Origin: an uncultured Lachnospiraceae bacterium
GTDB lineage: Bacteria; Bacillota; Clostridia; Lachnospirales; Lachnospiraceae
Direction of reading: 5' to 3'
Assembly: GCA_902789665.1 (NCBI GenBank)
Contig: CADAOY010000003.1
Coordinates: 124,001 to 188,000, forward strand
Length of the DNA stretch: 64,000 bases
This document shows, in pieces, positions 53,819-61,736 of this stretch. The first letter of the stretch is position 1. Each line of letters starts with the position of its first letter. Below the pieces are notes generated by a model. It saw nothing but the letters and a program-made list of their open reading frames with translations. It did not search any database and was not told the DNA's origin. The translations under genes and the position numbers were made by a program.

Positions 53819-55275
53819 TAGTCATTCACCTCCTTAGCTCTTTCTACGGCTTCAATTACCGCCCCTGCCTTATTGGCACTTTCTATATATTCCGATTCAG
53901 GAACGCTGTCAGCTACGATGCCGGCACCTGCCTGAACATAAACCTTATCGCCTTTCTTTACTGCGGTACGGATTGCTATGCACACATCCAGGTTTCCTGA
54001 GAAATCCAGATATCCGATTGCGCCTCCATATATTCCTCTTCCTGTTTTCTCAAGTTCTTCGATAATCTCGCATGCCCTGAACTTAGGCGCTCCGGATAAT
54101 GTTCCTGCCGGAAGCAGCGCTGATACTGCATCAAGTGAATCCTTGTCATTTCTGATATCGCCGCATACTGTGGAAGCTATGTGCATTATCTTGGAGAATC
54201 TGTGGATTGACATATAATCCTCAACTCTTACTGAGCCAAACTTGGCGATTCTTCCGATATCATTTCTAGCAAGGTCCACTAACATGTTATGCTCTGCAAG
54301 TTCCTTCTCATCCTTAAGAAGTTCGGCCTCTAATCTTACATCCTCAGCCTCTGTCTCACCCCTTGGTCTTGAACCTGCAACCGGGAAGGTTGTCAGTTTT
54401 CCATTTATTAACTTGACCATTGTCTCCGGTGAGGAACCTGCGATTTCCAGGTCATCACACTTAATGAAATACATATAAGGTGAAGGATTGGTTGTCCTTA
54501 AGATTCTGTATGCATTAAGAAGTCCGCCTTTGTATGTTGCCTCAAATCTTCTTGAGATAACGCCCTGGAAGATATCACCTTCACGAATATAGGCCTTGGT
54601 CTTCTCCACCATCTCTTCATATTCTTCCTTGGTGGTATTGCAGGTGAATTTTACATTCTCATCTGCCTTCTCAGACTTAAGGATCATCTGGTCATTTACG
54701 AGGTGGGCTAATTTTTCAATCTCGAGGGTAGCTGCATTATAGCCCTGCTCAGCCTTGTCTGCCTTGTAATTTACCACGATGATGATTTTCTGCTTTAAGT
54801 GATCATAAACGATTAACTTGTCAAAAAGCATCAGGCTGTAATCATCGAAATCGCTTCCTTTCAGTCTCAGCTTTGGCTCGGATAATGCAATCATCTCATA
54901 TGCAAAATACCCGACGAAGCCACCTGTAAATGAAGGAAGTCCTTCGATTGACGGAGCTTTGTATTTGGATAATTCGTTTCTTAAAATCTCCAATGGATCT
55001 CCATCGATTTCCTGCTCAACCACGCCACTTTTGATTGTGACTTTTTTATTTTTTGAGCTTATGGTGAGTAGTGGATTTACACCCAAAAATGAGTATCTTC
55101 CCCATTGTTTTCCACCCTCAACACTTTCAAGAAGGAAGAACTTTTCATCAATTCCTGCAAGTTTTCTAAGTAAAGTGATTGGCGTTACAACATCTGCCAG
55201 TATCTCTTTACATACAGGAATCATCTGATAATCCTTCTCATATCTTTTTACTTCTTCATAAGATGGATAATACAT
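53818..55275 (-). CDS. trpE: Anthranilate synthase component I
   Basis: The 485-residue enzyme makes anthranilate from chorismate with ammonia from TrpG. The tryptophan feedback site LLESVEG is near residue 48. The chorismate-binding core is intact: IFQGVISRRFE, GSSPETMVKL, PVAGSRPRGETEAED, ELAEHNMLVDLARNDIGR and GTLSGAPKFRA. AAAGGAGG precedes ATG 55275. It is the first gene of the operon, behind a T-box leader, so both feedback inhibition and tRNA-sensed attenuation are expected. Confidence 0.98.
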   Translation of the reverse strand: MYYPSYEEVKRYEKDYQMIPVCKEILADVVTPITLLRKLAGIDEKFFLLESVEGGKQWGRYSFLGVNPLLTISSKNKKVTIKSGVVEQEIDGDPLEILRNELSKYKAPSIEGLPSFTGGFVGYFAYEMIALSEPKLRLKGSDFDDYSLMLFDKLIVYDHLKQKIIIVVNYKADKAEQGYNAATLEIEKLAHLVNDQMILKSEKADENVKFTCNTTKEEYEEMVEKTKAYIREGDIFQGVISRRFEATYKGGLLNAYRILRTTNPSPYMYFIKCDDLEIAGSSPETMVKLINGKLTTFPVAGSRPRGETEAEDVRLEAELLKDEKELAEHNMLVDLARNDIGRIAKFGSVRVEDYMSIHRFSKIMHIASTVCGDIRNDKDSLDAVSALLPAGTLSGAPKFRACEIIEELEKTGRGIYGGAIGYLDFSGNLDVCIAIRTAVKKGDKVYVQAGAGIVADSVPESEYIESANKAGAVIEAVERAKEVND

Positions 55276-55292
55276 ATTTGCCTCCTTTCACA

Positions 55293-55614
55293 AAAAAACC
55301 AACACCCGTCTTTCCGGATGTTGGCTTATAATAAAAAATCTGTCTCCGGATTAACCTCCAGAGACAGATAATATAATCTGCGGTACCACTCTGCTTGACA
55401 GACATTACATCTGCCCTCTCATTCTGCACACCATCATGTACACCCTCCTGGTAACGGGCAGGGAACCCGTCGACGTCTACTAAAAATCTTTTTCAAGTCG
55501 CCCTCAAGAGTCCATTCAATCAGTTCCTTCATACTGCATCCCACCAGCCGCAGCTCTCTGTGATAAATTTCCTAACCTACTTCTCTCTTTCATCGGTTTA
55601 ATGTATTAAAGTAT
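55293..55614 (-). ncRNA. Tryptophan T-box leader of the trp operon
   Basis: The roughly 320-nt leader contains the T-box core GTGGTACCGC (reverse of 55380-55389) followed by an antiterminator/terminator region whose terminator hairpin pairs ATCTGTCTC with GAGACAGAT (55338-55369) before a T-run. A TGG specifier sits in TTGAATGGACTC (55512-55514), which matches tRNA-Trp. Uncharged tRNA-Trp should stabilise the antiterminator and permit trp expression. A second hairpin with CCAACA/TGTTGG arms (55299-55324) and seven T follows directly, just before the trpE ribosome site, so two terminators stand in series. Confidence 0.93.
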
Positions 55615-55620
55615 GTTCTT

Positions 55621-55649
55621 ATAATAATTGTGCACAACCTGTTTGTCAA
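55621..55649 (-). promoter_or_regulatory. trp operon promoter
   Basis: TTGACA (55644-55649) and TATTAT (55621-55626) on the minus strand are 17 bp apart. The expected start near 55614 gives the complete T-box leader. Confidence 0.85.
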
Positions 55650-55681
55650 TACTTTTTTTTAATTTTTTATTGTGCTTTAAT

Positions 55682-56608
55682 TTACGGCAGGAATTTGCCG
55701 GATGCAAGATAGAGTTTATACCACTCATTGTGGGTAAGTTCTACCTTTGTTGAATCGCAGAATTCCTTCATGTGAACCGGATTCATGGTGCCGGATATAA
55801 CCTGAATATGTGCCGGATGGCGAAGAATCCAGGCAATGGCAATGGCTGTCTTGGAGACATTATATTTCTCGCCAAGTTCTGCCAGGCAGTCATTTAATTC
55901 CTTGTAATCAGGATGGTCTATGAAGCAGCCGCCAAACATTCCAATCTGAAGCGGTGACCAGGCCTGAATTGTTATATCATTTAATCTGCAATAGGATAAA
56001 AGACCATTGTCCCTGTCTGTCGAGCGCTCAGTTGTGAGATTATTTACATATAATTCCTGGTCGATAAGCTGAGTCTGATCTAATGAAAGCTGGAGCTGAT
56101 TAAATACAAGCGGCTGTTTTACGCACTTCTTTAAAAGTTCAAGCTGCATAGGGCCTAAGTTACTTACGCCAAAATTACGCACCTTTCCGCTTGCTTCCAA
56201 CTTATCAAAAGCCTCTGCCACCTCTTCTGGCTCAAACAGAAGGTCCGGGCGGTGCAGCAAAAGTGCATCCAGATAATCAGTCTTAAGCCTTGATAAAATT
56301 CCATCAACGCTTTTTAAAATATCATCCTTCTCCCAGTTAAATTCCTGTCTGTCAGGATAGATTCCACACTTACTTTGAATAAAAATATCTTCCCTCTTAA
56401 GTGATGTTTTGGCCAAAGCCTCGCCGAATCTCTCTTCCGCTTCACCCATTCCATAACATGTGGCATGATCATAATAATTAATGCCATTATCTGCTGCAGT
56501 CTCAATTACTTTCGCAGCCTCATCAGCGTTTAAAGCCGGCATTCTCATGCATCCCATAATTATCGCAGATACGTTCTGCGGCCCATTTTGCACATTGTAA
56601 TACTTCAT
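55682..56608 (-). CDS. Aldo/keto reductase
   Basis: The 308-residue protein is an NADPH-type (alpha/beta)8 oxidoreductase. The catalytic residues can be assigned: Asp and Tyr in YYDHATCYGMGEAEERFG, Lys in IQSKCG and His in LLHRPD. The end has SKTAIAIAWILRHPAHIQVISGT, the usual cofactor-binding region. It resembles YdhF/YajO-like reductases of broad or unknown substrate. GGAGGG lies before ATG 56608. It follows the acetyltransferase gene by 16 bp and may share its transcript. Confidence 0.93.
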   Translation of the reverse strand: MKYYNVQNGPQNVSAIIMGCMRMPALNADEAAKVIETAADNGINYYDHATCYGMGEAEERFGEALAKTSLKREDIFIQSKCGIYPDRQEFNWEKDDILKSVDGILSRLKTDYLDALLLHRPDLLFEPEEVAEAFDKLEASGKVRNFGVSNLGPMQLELLKKCVKQPLVFNQLQLSLDQTQLIDQELYVNNLTTERSTDRDNGLLSYCRLNDITIQAWSPLQIGMFGGCFIDHPDYKELNDCLAELGEKYNVSKTAIAIAWILRHPAHIQVISGTMNPVHMKEFCDSTKVELTHNEWYKLYLASGKFLP

Positions 56609-56624
56609 AATTCCCTCCGTACAC

Positions 56625-57092
56625 TTACAAAATTTTTTCCATTACCGTTTTTTGAATTCCCATTCCCATAGACTCGTAGAATCTGCGGGCAGAATCGTTG
56701 CCTTCCCAGACATTTAATGTAATATTGTGGCATCCCATACCCTCAGCATAGCCTTCAATAAACTTATAGATTTCAGTGGCTACGCCCTGATGCCTGAACG
56801 CTTCGTCCACGCAGATATCATCAATATAAATATTGGAATAACTTTGAAGATTATCTTCGCCACCTATGTTATTAATCTGGGCAAATCCATAACCCTTCAC
56901 CAAATCATCCTTATCCACCGACACAAAAATCGGCGTCATCGGATTACGGATAATCTCCTCCAAAGCCTCTTTATTATACTTTGTCTTATCCTTAATAAAC
57001 AAATCAGGCCTAAGCGCAGCATGCACATTATTAACCTGAATCAAAAGTTTAAGTATTCTCTCTATATCTTTATTTTCCGCAAGTCTAACCAT
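56625..57092 (-). CDS. GNAT family N-acetyltransferase
   Basis: The 155-residue protein has the GNAT order: an N-terminal AENKDIERILKLL, a central strand, and the acetyl-CoA loop DDICVDEAFRHQGVATEIYKF (RxxGxA form), ending with SARRFYESMGM. The substrate cannot be told. I use ATG 57092, which follows GAGG by six bases; a longer frame would begin inside REP-like palindrome 2. It precedes the aldo/keto reductase gene. Confidence 0.9.
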   Translation of the reverse strand: MVRLAENKDIERILKLLIQVNNVHAALRPDLFIKDKTKYNKEALEEIIRNPMTPIFVSVDKDDLVKGYGFAQINNIGGEDNLQSYSNIYIDDICVDEAFRHQGVATEIYKFIEGYAEGMGCHNITLNVWEGNDSARRFYESMGMGIQKTVMEKIL

Positions 57093-57103
57093 ATTTTTCC
57101 TCG

Positions 57104-57210
57104 TAGTGCCAGGTGCTGCCAGGTGGGACGGGGTAAAGTGCATCTAGTGCCAGGTGGCATTCCTCTGTCCTGGTTGGGAGATGCACTTTACCCCGTCCCA
57201 CCTGGCACTA
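57104..57210. repeat. REP-like palindrome 2 (GGGACGGGG core)
   Basis: Outer arms 57104-57145 and 57179-57210 pair over 32 bp (TAGTGCCAGGTGGGACGGGG then TAAAGTGCATCT). The left arm carries a ten-base duplication (CTGCCAGGTG) and the inner part has a third partial copy of AGTGCCAGGTGG. Confidence 0.85.
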
Positions 57211-57268
57211 ATTTCATTGTAACCTTGGATTGCAATTATATCAAGAATTCTTGGGTGCACGATATTTT

Positions 57269-57297
57269 TTGTTGAAAAAATAATAAATTGGTATAAA
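57269..57297 (+). promoter_or_regulatory. Promoter of the AAA+ ATPase gene
   Basis: TTGTTG (57269-57274) and TATAAA (57292-57297) are 17 bp apart. The start would lie near 57304, so the phased repeats are transcribed as a 5' leader. Confidence 0.55.
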
Positions 57298-57299
57298 AT

Positions 57300-57394
57300 A
57301 GTATATGAGAGTATATGAAAGTATATAAGATGCGCAAAAGTATATAAGAGTATATGGAAGTATATAGCAAACGCAAAAGTATATAGAAGTATAT
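57300..57394 (+). repeat. Phased AGTATAT repeat array before the ATPase gene
   Basis: Eight copies of AGTATAT start at 57300, 57310, 57320, 57339, 57349, 57359, 57378 and 57388. The spacing is 10-10-19-10-10-19-10, a 39-bp superperiod. The wider gaps hold GCGCAAA and ACGCAAA. The helical phasing suggests a multi-site operator or iteron-like element. Confidence 0.9.
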
Positions 57395-57409
57395 AAAGGA
57401 GGCATTATT

Positions 57410-58456
57410 ATGACAAGAAACCCATATTCCATCGGATTTGGAAAGATTCCAACTCATTATATAAGCAGGGATATTTTAATTGATGAAATCCTGGAAAACC
57501 TAAACTCAGAAGAGCCACAGGCTCAGGCATATAAGCTCACAGGTATACGTGGCAGTGGCAAAACCGTCACCTTATCAGCCATCGAGAAAAGCCTTCGAAA
57601 CAATCCAGACTGGGTAGTAGTTGGAATAAAGCCTGAGGGAAACATAATTGAAGATATTATTGGCACAATATACAATGAAGTTCCTTTTCTTCTCTCCTTT
57701 TTCAAATCAAATATTAACCTTAGCAAGTTTGGAATTGGAGTAGATATAAAAAATATTCCGCCTGTCAGCAGTCTCGACGCAGCCTTGAACAAAATACTTG
57801 TAGAGTTAAGCAAAAGAAAAAAAAGACTGCTTGTAACTGTTGATGAAGTAAAGAATACTGTATCCATGAGAGATTTTGTGCAGGAGTTTCAAATACTGAT
57901 TCGCCAAGACTTGCCAATATACATGATTATTGCAGGCTTATATGATGACATAGAAAGCCTGGAAAATGCAGATCATCTGACATTTTTCTTACGTGCTGAA
58001 AAGTACGATATGACTCCACTTAACTATACAACAATCAGAAACGATTATATGAAAACACTAAAAGTTAATCAGGATGTTGCTGAACAAATGGCTGCCATAA
58101 CAAAAGGCTATGCTTTTGCCTACCAGGCCCTCGGAAAGTATATGTGGGAATCCGAGCAAAAAGATATTTCAGAAGATGTACTCCTCAAATTAGATGAGGC
58201 ATTGTCAGAAAAAGTATACCGCAAAATATGGAGCGAGTTAAGTCCAAAAGAAAAGTGGTATCTTAATTACATTGTCACAAAAGACCAAATGCCGGTTAGC
58301 GAATTACTGCAATTGACTCAGAAAAAGAAAAATGAATTTTCAGTTCCAAGAGATGGGTTAAAAAGAAAAGGCATAATTGACACATCAACAAGAGGTATTC
58401 TCAAAATTAAGTTACCACGTTTAAAAGAGTTTATTGAGAATAATACAATTGAATAA
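57410..58456 (+). CDS. AAA+ ATPase (AAA_16/ORC-like) with C-terminal winged helix
   Basis: This 348-residue protein is on the plus strand, unlike its neighbours. Walker A GIRGSGKT (Lys51) and Walker B LLVTVDEVK (Asp145, Glu146) are intact, and the lid region (RNDYMKTLKVNQDVAEQMAAITKGYAFAYQALG) is STAND/ORC-like. The C-terminal 80 residues (ELLQLTQKKKNEFSVPRDGLKRKGIIDTS) look like a winged helix-turn-helix. AAAGGAGG lies seven bases before ATG 57410. Such proteins can be replication-, transposition- or defence-linked. An array of phased repeats lies upstream and REP-like sequences lie on both sides, which hints at an acquired cassette. A DNA-binding autoregulator is a further possibility. Confidence 0.85.
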   Translation: MTRNPYSIGFGKIPTHYISRDILIDEILENLNSEEPQAQAYKLTGIRGSGKTVTLSAIEKSLRNNPDWVVVGIKPEGNIIEDIIGTIYNEVPFLLSFFKSNINLSKFGIGVDIKNIPPVSSLDAALNKILVELSKRKKRLLVTVDEVKNTVSMRDFVQEFQILIRQDLPIYMIIAGLYDDIESLENADHLTFFLRAEKYDMTPLNYTTIRNDYMKTLKVNQDVAEQMAAITKGYAFAYQALGKYMWESEQKDISEDVLLKLDEALSEKVYRKIWSELSPKEKWYLNYIVTKDQMPVSELLQLTQKKKNEFSVPRDGLKRKGIIDTSTRGILKIKLPRLKEFIENNTIE

Positions 58457-58460
58457 ATAT

Positions 58461-58490
58461 TAGGTGCACTTTCCCCCGTCCCTAGTGGCA
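58461..58490. repeat. REP-like half element 3
   Basis: This is a single arm only: AGGTGCACTTTCCCCCGTCC followed by CTAGTGGCA. It matches the right arm of element 4 at 59.65 kb and stands five bases after the ATPase stop. Confidence 0.8.
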
Positions 58491-58631
58491 ATAAAAACTT
58501 TAAAGCCCAAGGACAGGGTTTCCTTGGGCTTTAAGATAATCGATTGGAAGTCGACATTAGGAGATTTATGTTACTGCAAAATTAGTAGTTCAATACTTTC
58601 TTTTGCAATCAGGAGTTAGTCATCGCTAACT
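58491..58631 (-). ncRNA. Candidate small RNA convergent to the ATPase gene
   Basis: A strong promoter reads toward the end of the ATPase gene. The predicted transcript of about 140 nt starts with a small hairpin (GTTAGCGATGACTAAC), has a middle stem (TTGCAAAA with TTTTGCA), and ends at a 12-bp hairpin (AAAGCCCAAGGA/TCCTTGGGCTTT, 58502-58532) followed by AAAGTTTTTA. The only open frames are shorter than 10 codons. I know no matching RNA family. Confidence 0.5.
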
Positions 58632-58637
58632 GTTTAT

Positions 58638-58666
58638 AATATACTCCATCACTTATTGCTTGTCAA
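58638..58666 (-). promoter_or_regulatory. Promoter of the candidate small RNA
   Basis: TTGACA (58661-58666) and TATATT (58638-58643) are 17 bp apart on the minus strand. The layout equals the gpmA promoter, including a GTTAGC hairpin at the start. Confidence 0.7.
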
Positions 58667-58700
58667 CACTTTTTTACACATTTTTTTAGTGGGTAAAGAT

Positions 58701-59447
58701 TTATTTAGCCTTACCCTGATTTGCAACAGCTTCCATCTTGGCCTTGAGAGCCTCCTGGTCGCCTAAGTAGTAGTGATTAATGGCCTTAAAATTATCGTCG
58801 AATTCATATACAAGCGGAACACCTGTAGGGATGTTAACGCCAATAATATCTTCATCTGAAATATTGTCAAAATACTTAACCAGCGCACGCAGTGAATTAC
58901 CGTGAGCTGCGATAATAACTCTCTTACCGGCCTCCATATCCTTCTTAATTACTTCATTAAAGAACGGCACTGCTCTTTCAATTGTAGTCTCAAGACTCTC
59001 GTGAAGCGGCAATTTAGCCGGATCCACATCGCGGAACATTTCCTGATTCTGTGGAGCCTCAGGACTTGTCGGCACTAATGCAGGCGGCTTAACATTGAAG
59101 GAACGTCTCCAGATTTTAACCTGTTCTTCACCGTACTTCTCAGCAGTTTCGGATTTATTTAATCCCTGAAGGGCGCCATAATGACGCTCATTTAACTGCC
59201 AGCATTTATTAACCGGAATCCAGTTTCTGTCCATCTCATCAAGGATGTGATTAAGTGTATGAATCGCTCTCTTAAGATAGGATGTATAAGCTACGTCAAA
59301 ATCATAGCCCTCCTCTTTAAGAATCTTACCACCCTGCTTTGCTTCCTCTTGACCTTTCTCACTAAGGTCTACATCATGCCAGCCTGTGAAAAGATTGAGT
59401 TTGTTCCATTCACTTTCACCATGTCTAACCAATACTAATTTCATCAT
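58701..59447 (-). CDS. gpmA: 2,3-bisphosphoglycerate-dependent phosphoglycerate mutase
   Basis: The 248-residue enzyme interconverts 3- and 2-phosphoglycerate. [10 protein letters not shown] carries the phosphohistidine, [13 protein letters not shown] the catalytic Glu, and [13 protein letters not shown] the second His. The length equals typical dPGM. The first ATG (59447) is preferred, with AAAGGA ten bases upstream. A TTGACA promoter and a palindromic leader precede it. The other phosphoglycerate mutase type lies 300 bp away, so the two isoenzymes are neighbours with separate promoters. Confidence 0.97.
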   Translation of the reverse strand: MMKLVLVRHGESEWNKLNLFTGWHDVDLSEKGQEEAKQGGKILKEEGYDFDVAYTSYLKRAIHTLNHILDEMDRNWIPVNKCWQLNERHYGALQGLNKSETAEKYGEEQVKIWRRSFNVKPPALVPTSPEAPQNQEMFRDVDPAKLPLHESLETTIERAVPFFNEVIKKDMEAGKRVIIAAHGNSLRALVKYFDNISDEDIIGVNIPTGVPLVYEFDDNFKAINHYYLGDQEALKAKMEAVANQGKAK

Positions 59448-59510
59448 AATTCTTATATCCTTTCAGTTTAATCTCTCAGCCTGTTTGCCAGTAAGCCATT
59501 GCTAACCTAT

Positions 59511-59573
59511 GGTTAGTCGTTGCTAATTAGCAAACGCTAACCACAATATACTACTCAACAAAATCTCTGTCAA
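59511..59573 (-). promoter_or_regulatory. gpmA promoter with long palindrome at the start site
   Basis: TTGACA (59568-59573) and TATATT (59545-59550) are 17 bp apart on the minus strand. A 32-base near-perfect palindrome centred on GCTAATTAGC (59511-59542) covers the expected +1. A further GTTAGCAATGGCTTAC follows in the leader. It is either an operator or a 5' hairpin. Confidence 0.7.
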
Positions 59574-59588
59574 GGTACGCTGCGAAGC

Positions 59589-59676
59589 TGCCAGGTGGGA
59601 CGGGGGAAAGTGCATCTAAGAATGCCACCTGGCACCACCTGGCACTAGGTGCACTTTCCCCCGTCCCTAGTGGCAC
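59589..59676. repeat. REP-like palindrome 4 (GGGACGGGG core)
   Basis: Arms 59589-59616 (GCCAGGTGGGACGGGGGAAA) and 59647-59676 pair imperfectly and enclose a small inverted repeat TGCCACCTGGCA. It occupies the intergenic space between gpmI and gpmA together with the terminator. Confidence 0.8.
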
Positions 59677-59708
59677 AAAAAGAGCCGGCACATACGTACC
59701 GGCTCTTT
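59677..59708 (-). terminator. gpmI terminator
   Basis: Arms AAAGAGCCGG/CCGGCTCTTT (59678-59707) are followed on the minus strand by TTTTTG. Confidence 0.9.
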
Positions 59709-59749
59709 GAATATTCTTTGCAATTTAAAGTCCAACAGACTTGTTATAT

Positions 59750-61345
59750 TTACGCCTTCTTAACAAGAAGTGACTCACCTGTCATTTCTGCAGGCTGAGG
59801 AAGTTCCATAATCTGAAGAAGTGTTGGAGCGATATCACATAATCTTCCACCTTCTCTTAATGTATATGAAGGATCATAATTATAAAGAATAAATGGAACC
59901 TGATTTGTTGTATGAGCAGTATGTGGTTCGCCTGTCTCATAATTAATCATCTGCTCTGCATTACCATGGTCTGCGCAGATGAAGAGAACGCCGTCCATCT
60001 TCTTAACTGCTTCTACTGCAGCGCCTACGCACTGATCAATTCTCTCAACTGCCTTGATTGCAGCTTCAAGTACACCTGTATGACCAACCATATCAGGGTT
60101 TGCAAAGTTGATGATAATAACATCATAATCACCTGATGTAATTGCTGCGTTGAGTTTCTCTGAAACTTCAGGAGCACTCATTTCAGGCTTTAAGTCATAT
60201 GTTGCAACTGCAGGTGAATTAACAAGTGTTCTGTCTTCGCCCTTATTAGGCTCTTCAATACCACCGTTAAAGAAGAATGTTACATGAGCATACTTCTCTG
60301 TCTCTGCAATTCTAAGTTGTCTTAAACCATTCTTTGCAAGGTACTCGCCAAGTGTATTAACGATTTCCTCTTTCTTAAATGCTACAAACTTATTAGGAAT
60401 TGTTTCATCATAATCCTTGAAGCAAACATATGTAAGAGGCATGAAACCATTAGCTCTCTTAAGGTAAGCAATAGACTTTGTATCATTGGCATCGCCACCC
60501 TGAGCCTTGATATCATCATCTGTAAAGCAGAATGCTTTGGTAATCTCTCTTGCTCTGTCAGGACGGAAGTTAAAGAAGATAACTGAGTCATTTGGTTTAA
60601 CCAGTGATACCGGTGAACCATCTTCATTAACAATTACTGTTGGAAGCACGAACTCGTCTGTAACTTCCTTATCATATGAATCCTGCATAGCCTGTACAGG
60701 GTCTGTAGCCTTAACGCCCTCACCAAGTACTAATGAATCATATGCAAGCTGGATTCTGTCCCAGTTATTATCTCTGTCCATTGCATAATATCTGCCGGAC
60801 ATTGATGCAACCTTACCAACACCAATTTCTTTCATCTTATCAACTAACTGCTGAAGGTAATCCTTACCTGATGCAGGTGGTGTATCTCTTCCATCGAAGA
60901 ATGGGTGAACGTAAACATTCTGGAAATTCTCTTTCTTGCACATCTCAAGGATTGCATAAAGATGTGTATTGTGGCTGTGAACACCACCATCTGAAAGAAG
61001 ACCCCATACATGAAGATCTGAATTATTCTCCTTACAATTGTTAATTGCACGAAGAAGTTCTTCATTCTTAAAGAAAACTCCATCCTGGATATACTTTGTA
61101 ATAAGTGTAAGATCCTGGTAAATAATTCTACCTGAACCGATATTCATATGTCCAACTTCTGAATTTCCCATCTGTCCGTCAGGAAGTCCAACGGCAAGAC
61201 CTGAAGCATTACCTCTTTGGAATGGGCACTCAGCCATAAGCTTATCCATCACCGGAGTGTTAGCCATATAAATCGCATTAGCCTCATGATTATCGGAAAT
61301 TCCGTAACCATCAAGCACCATCATAACAACTGGTTTCTGTCTCAT
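59750..61345 (-). CDS. gpmI: 2,3-bisphosphoglycerate-independent phosphoglycerate mutase
   Basis: The 531-residue enzyme is of the alkaline phosphatase superfamily. The metal and serine sites can be seen: MMVLDGYGISDN, GNSEVGHMNIGSGR (catalytic Ser), HFFDGRDTPP as HPFFDGRDTPP, and ICADHGNAEQM. The length is usual. It is probably manganese-dependent, as in other Firmicutes. It follows the DUF4250-like gene by 19 bp and ends in a terminator. With gpmA adjacent the cell has both PGM types. Confidence 0.98.
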   Translation of the reverse strand: MRQKPVVMMVLDGYGISDNHEANAIYMANTPVMDKLMAECPFQRGNASGLAVGLPDGQMGNSEVGHMNIGSGRIIYQDLTLITKYIQDGVFFKNEELLRAINNCKENNSDLHVWGLLSDGGVHSHNTHLYAILEMCKKENFQNVYVHPFFDGRDTPPASGKDYLQQLVDKMKEIGVGKVASMSGRYYAMDRDNNWDRIQLAYDSLVLGEGVKATDPVQAMQDSYDKEVTDEFVLPTVIVNEDGSPVSLVKPNDSVIFFNFRPDRAREITKAFCFTDDDIKAQGGDANDTKSIAYLKRANGFMPLTYVCFKDYDETIPNKFVAFKKEEIVNTLGEYLAKNGLRQLRIAETEKYAHVTFFFNGGIEEPNKGEDRTLVNSPAVATYDLKPEMSAPEVSEKLNAAITSGDYDVIIINFANPDMVGHTGVLEAAIKAVERIDQCVGAAVEAVKKMDGVLFICADHGNAEQMINYETGEPHTAHTTNQVPFILYNYDPSYTLREGGRLCDIAPTLLQIMELPQPAEMTGESLLVKKA

Positions 61346-61364
61346 ATTAATTTCCTCCTAGAGT

Positions 61365-61544
61365 TTATTTATCCAATCGAACAAAGCCGGTTTCACCCAG
61401 CACATATCCTGCTGCCTCAAGTTTTTCCTTAATCTCCTTAGCATCAAAACCTTCAGATGAGGCCATATCCTCAAAACTTGAATACTTATCTCTTAAGGCC
61501 ATATTAATGTAACTAAGTAACATATTCGGATCTTTAGGTATCAT
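61365..61544 (-). CDS. DUF4250-like small protein
   Basis: This 59-residue protein starts MIPKDPNMLLSYINMALRD and continues with YSSFEDMASSEGFDAKEIKEKLEAAGY. The start and the helical pattern match the DUF4250 family, known from Clostridia as a small conserved protein of unknown role. AAAAGGAG precedes ATG 61544, and gpmI follows within 19 bp, so it is the first gene of that operon. Confidence 0.85.
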   Translation of the reverse strand: MIPKDPNMLLSYINMALRDKYSSFEDMASSEGFDAKEIKEKLEAAGYVLGETGFVRLDK

Positions 61545-61582
61545 TTTATCTCCTTTTCATTCGATATTAAACCGCAACAGTC

Positions 61583-61612
61583 ATTGTACCATAACTTCCC
61601 ATCCTTCTTCAA
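61583..61612 (-). promoter_or_regulatory. Promoter of the DUF4250-gpmI operon
   Basis: TTGAAG (61607-61612) and TACAAT (61583-61588) are 18 bp apart on the minus strand, and TGg precedes the -10 (extended form). Confidence 0.6.
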
Positions 61613-61654
61613 CAAAAAGGCTAAAATCACCGCCAAGTTATCTATCTACCCCCC

Positions 61655-61697
61655 CAAACAAAATGAAAACACCCGTTTCCAGGTGTCTTCATTTTAC
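61655..61697. terminator. Terminator after the wall-protein gene
   Basis: The hairpin AAAATGAAGACACC/GGGTGTTTTCATTTT ends in A/T runs on both sides. On the minus strand it stops transcription from 61.7 kb; it could also act on the plus strand. Confidence 0.75.
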
Positions 61698-61736
61698 TTG
61701 ATTTTTATTTATAACAGAAATTATCCAAAATCTTTG

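Noticed and set aside
57300..57394. CRISPR array before the ATPase gene
   Set aside because: Units of 7 bp at 10-bp spacing are far too short and have no spacers.
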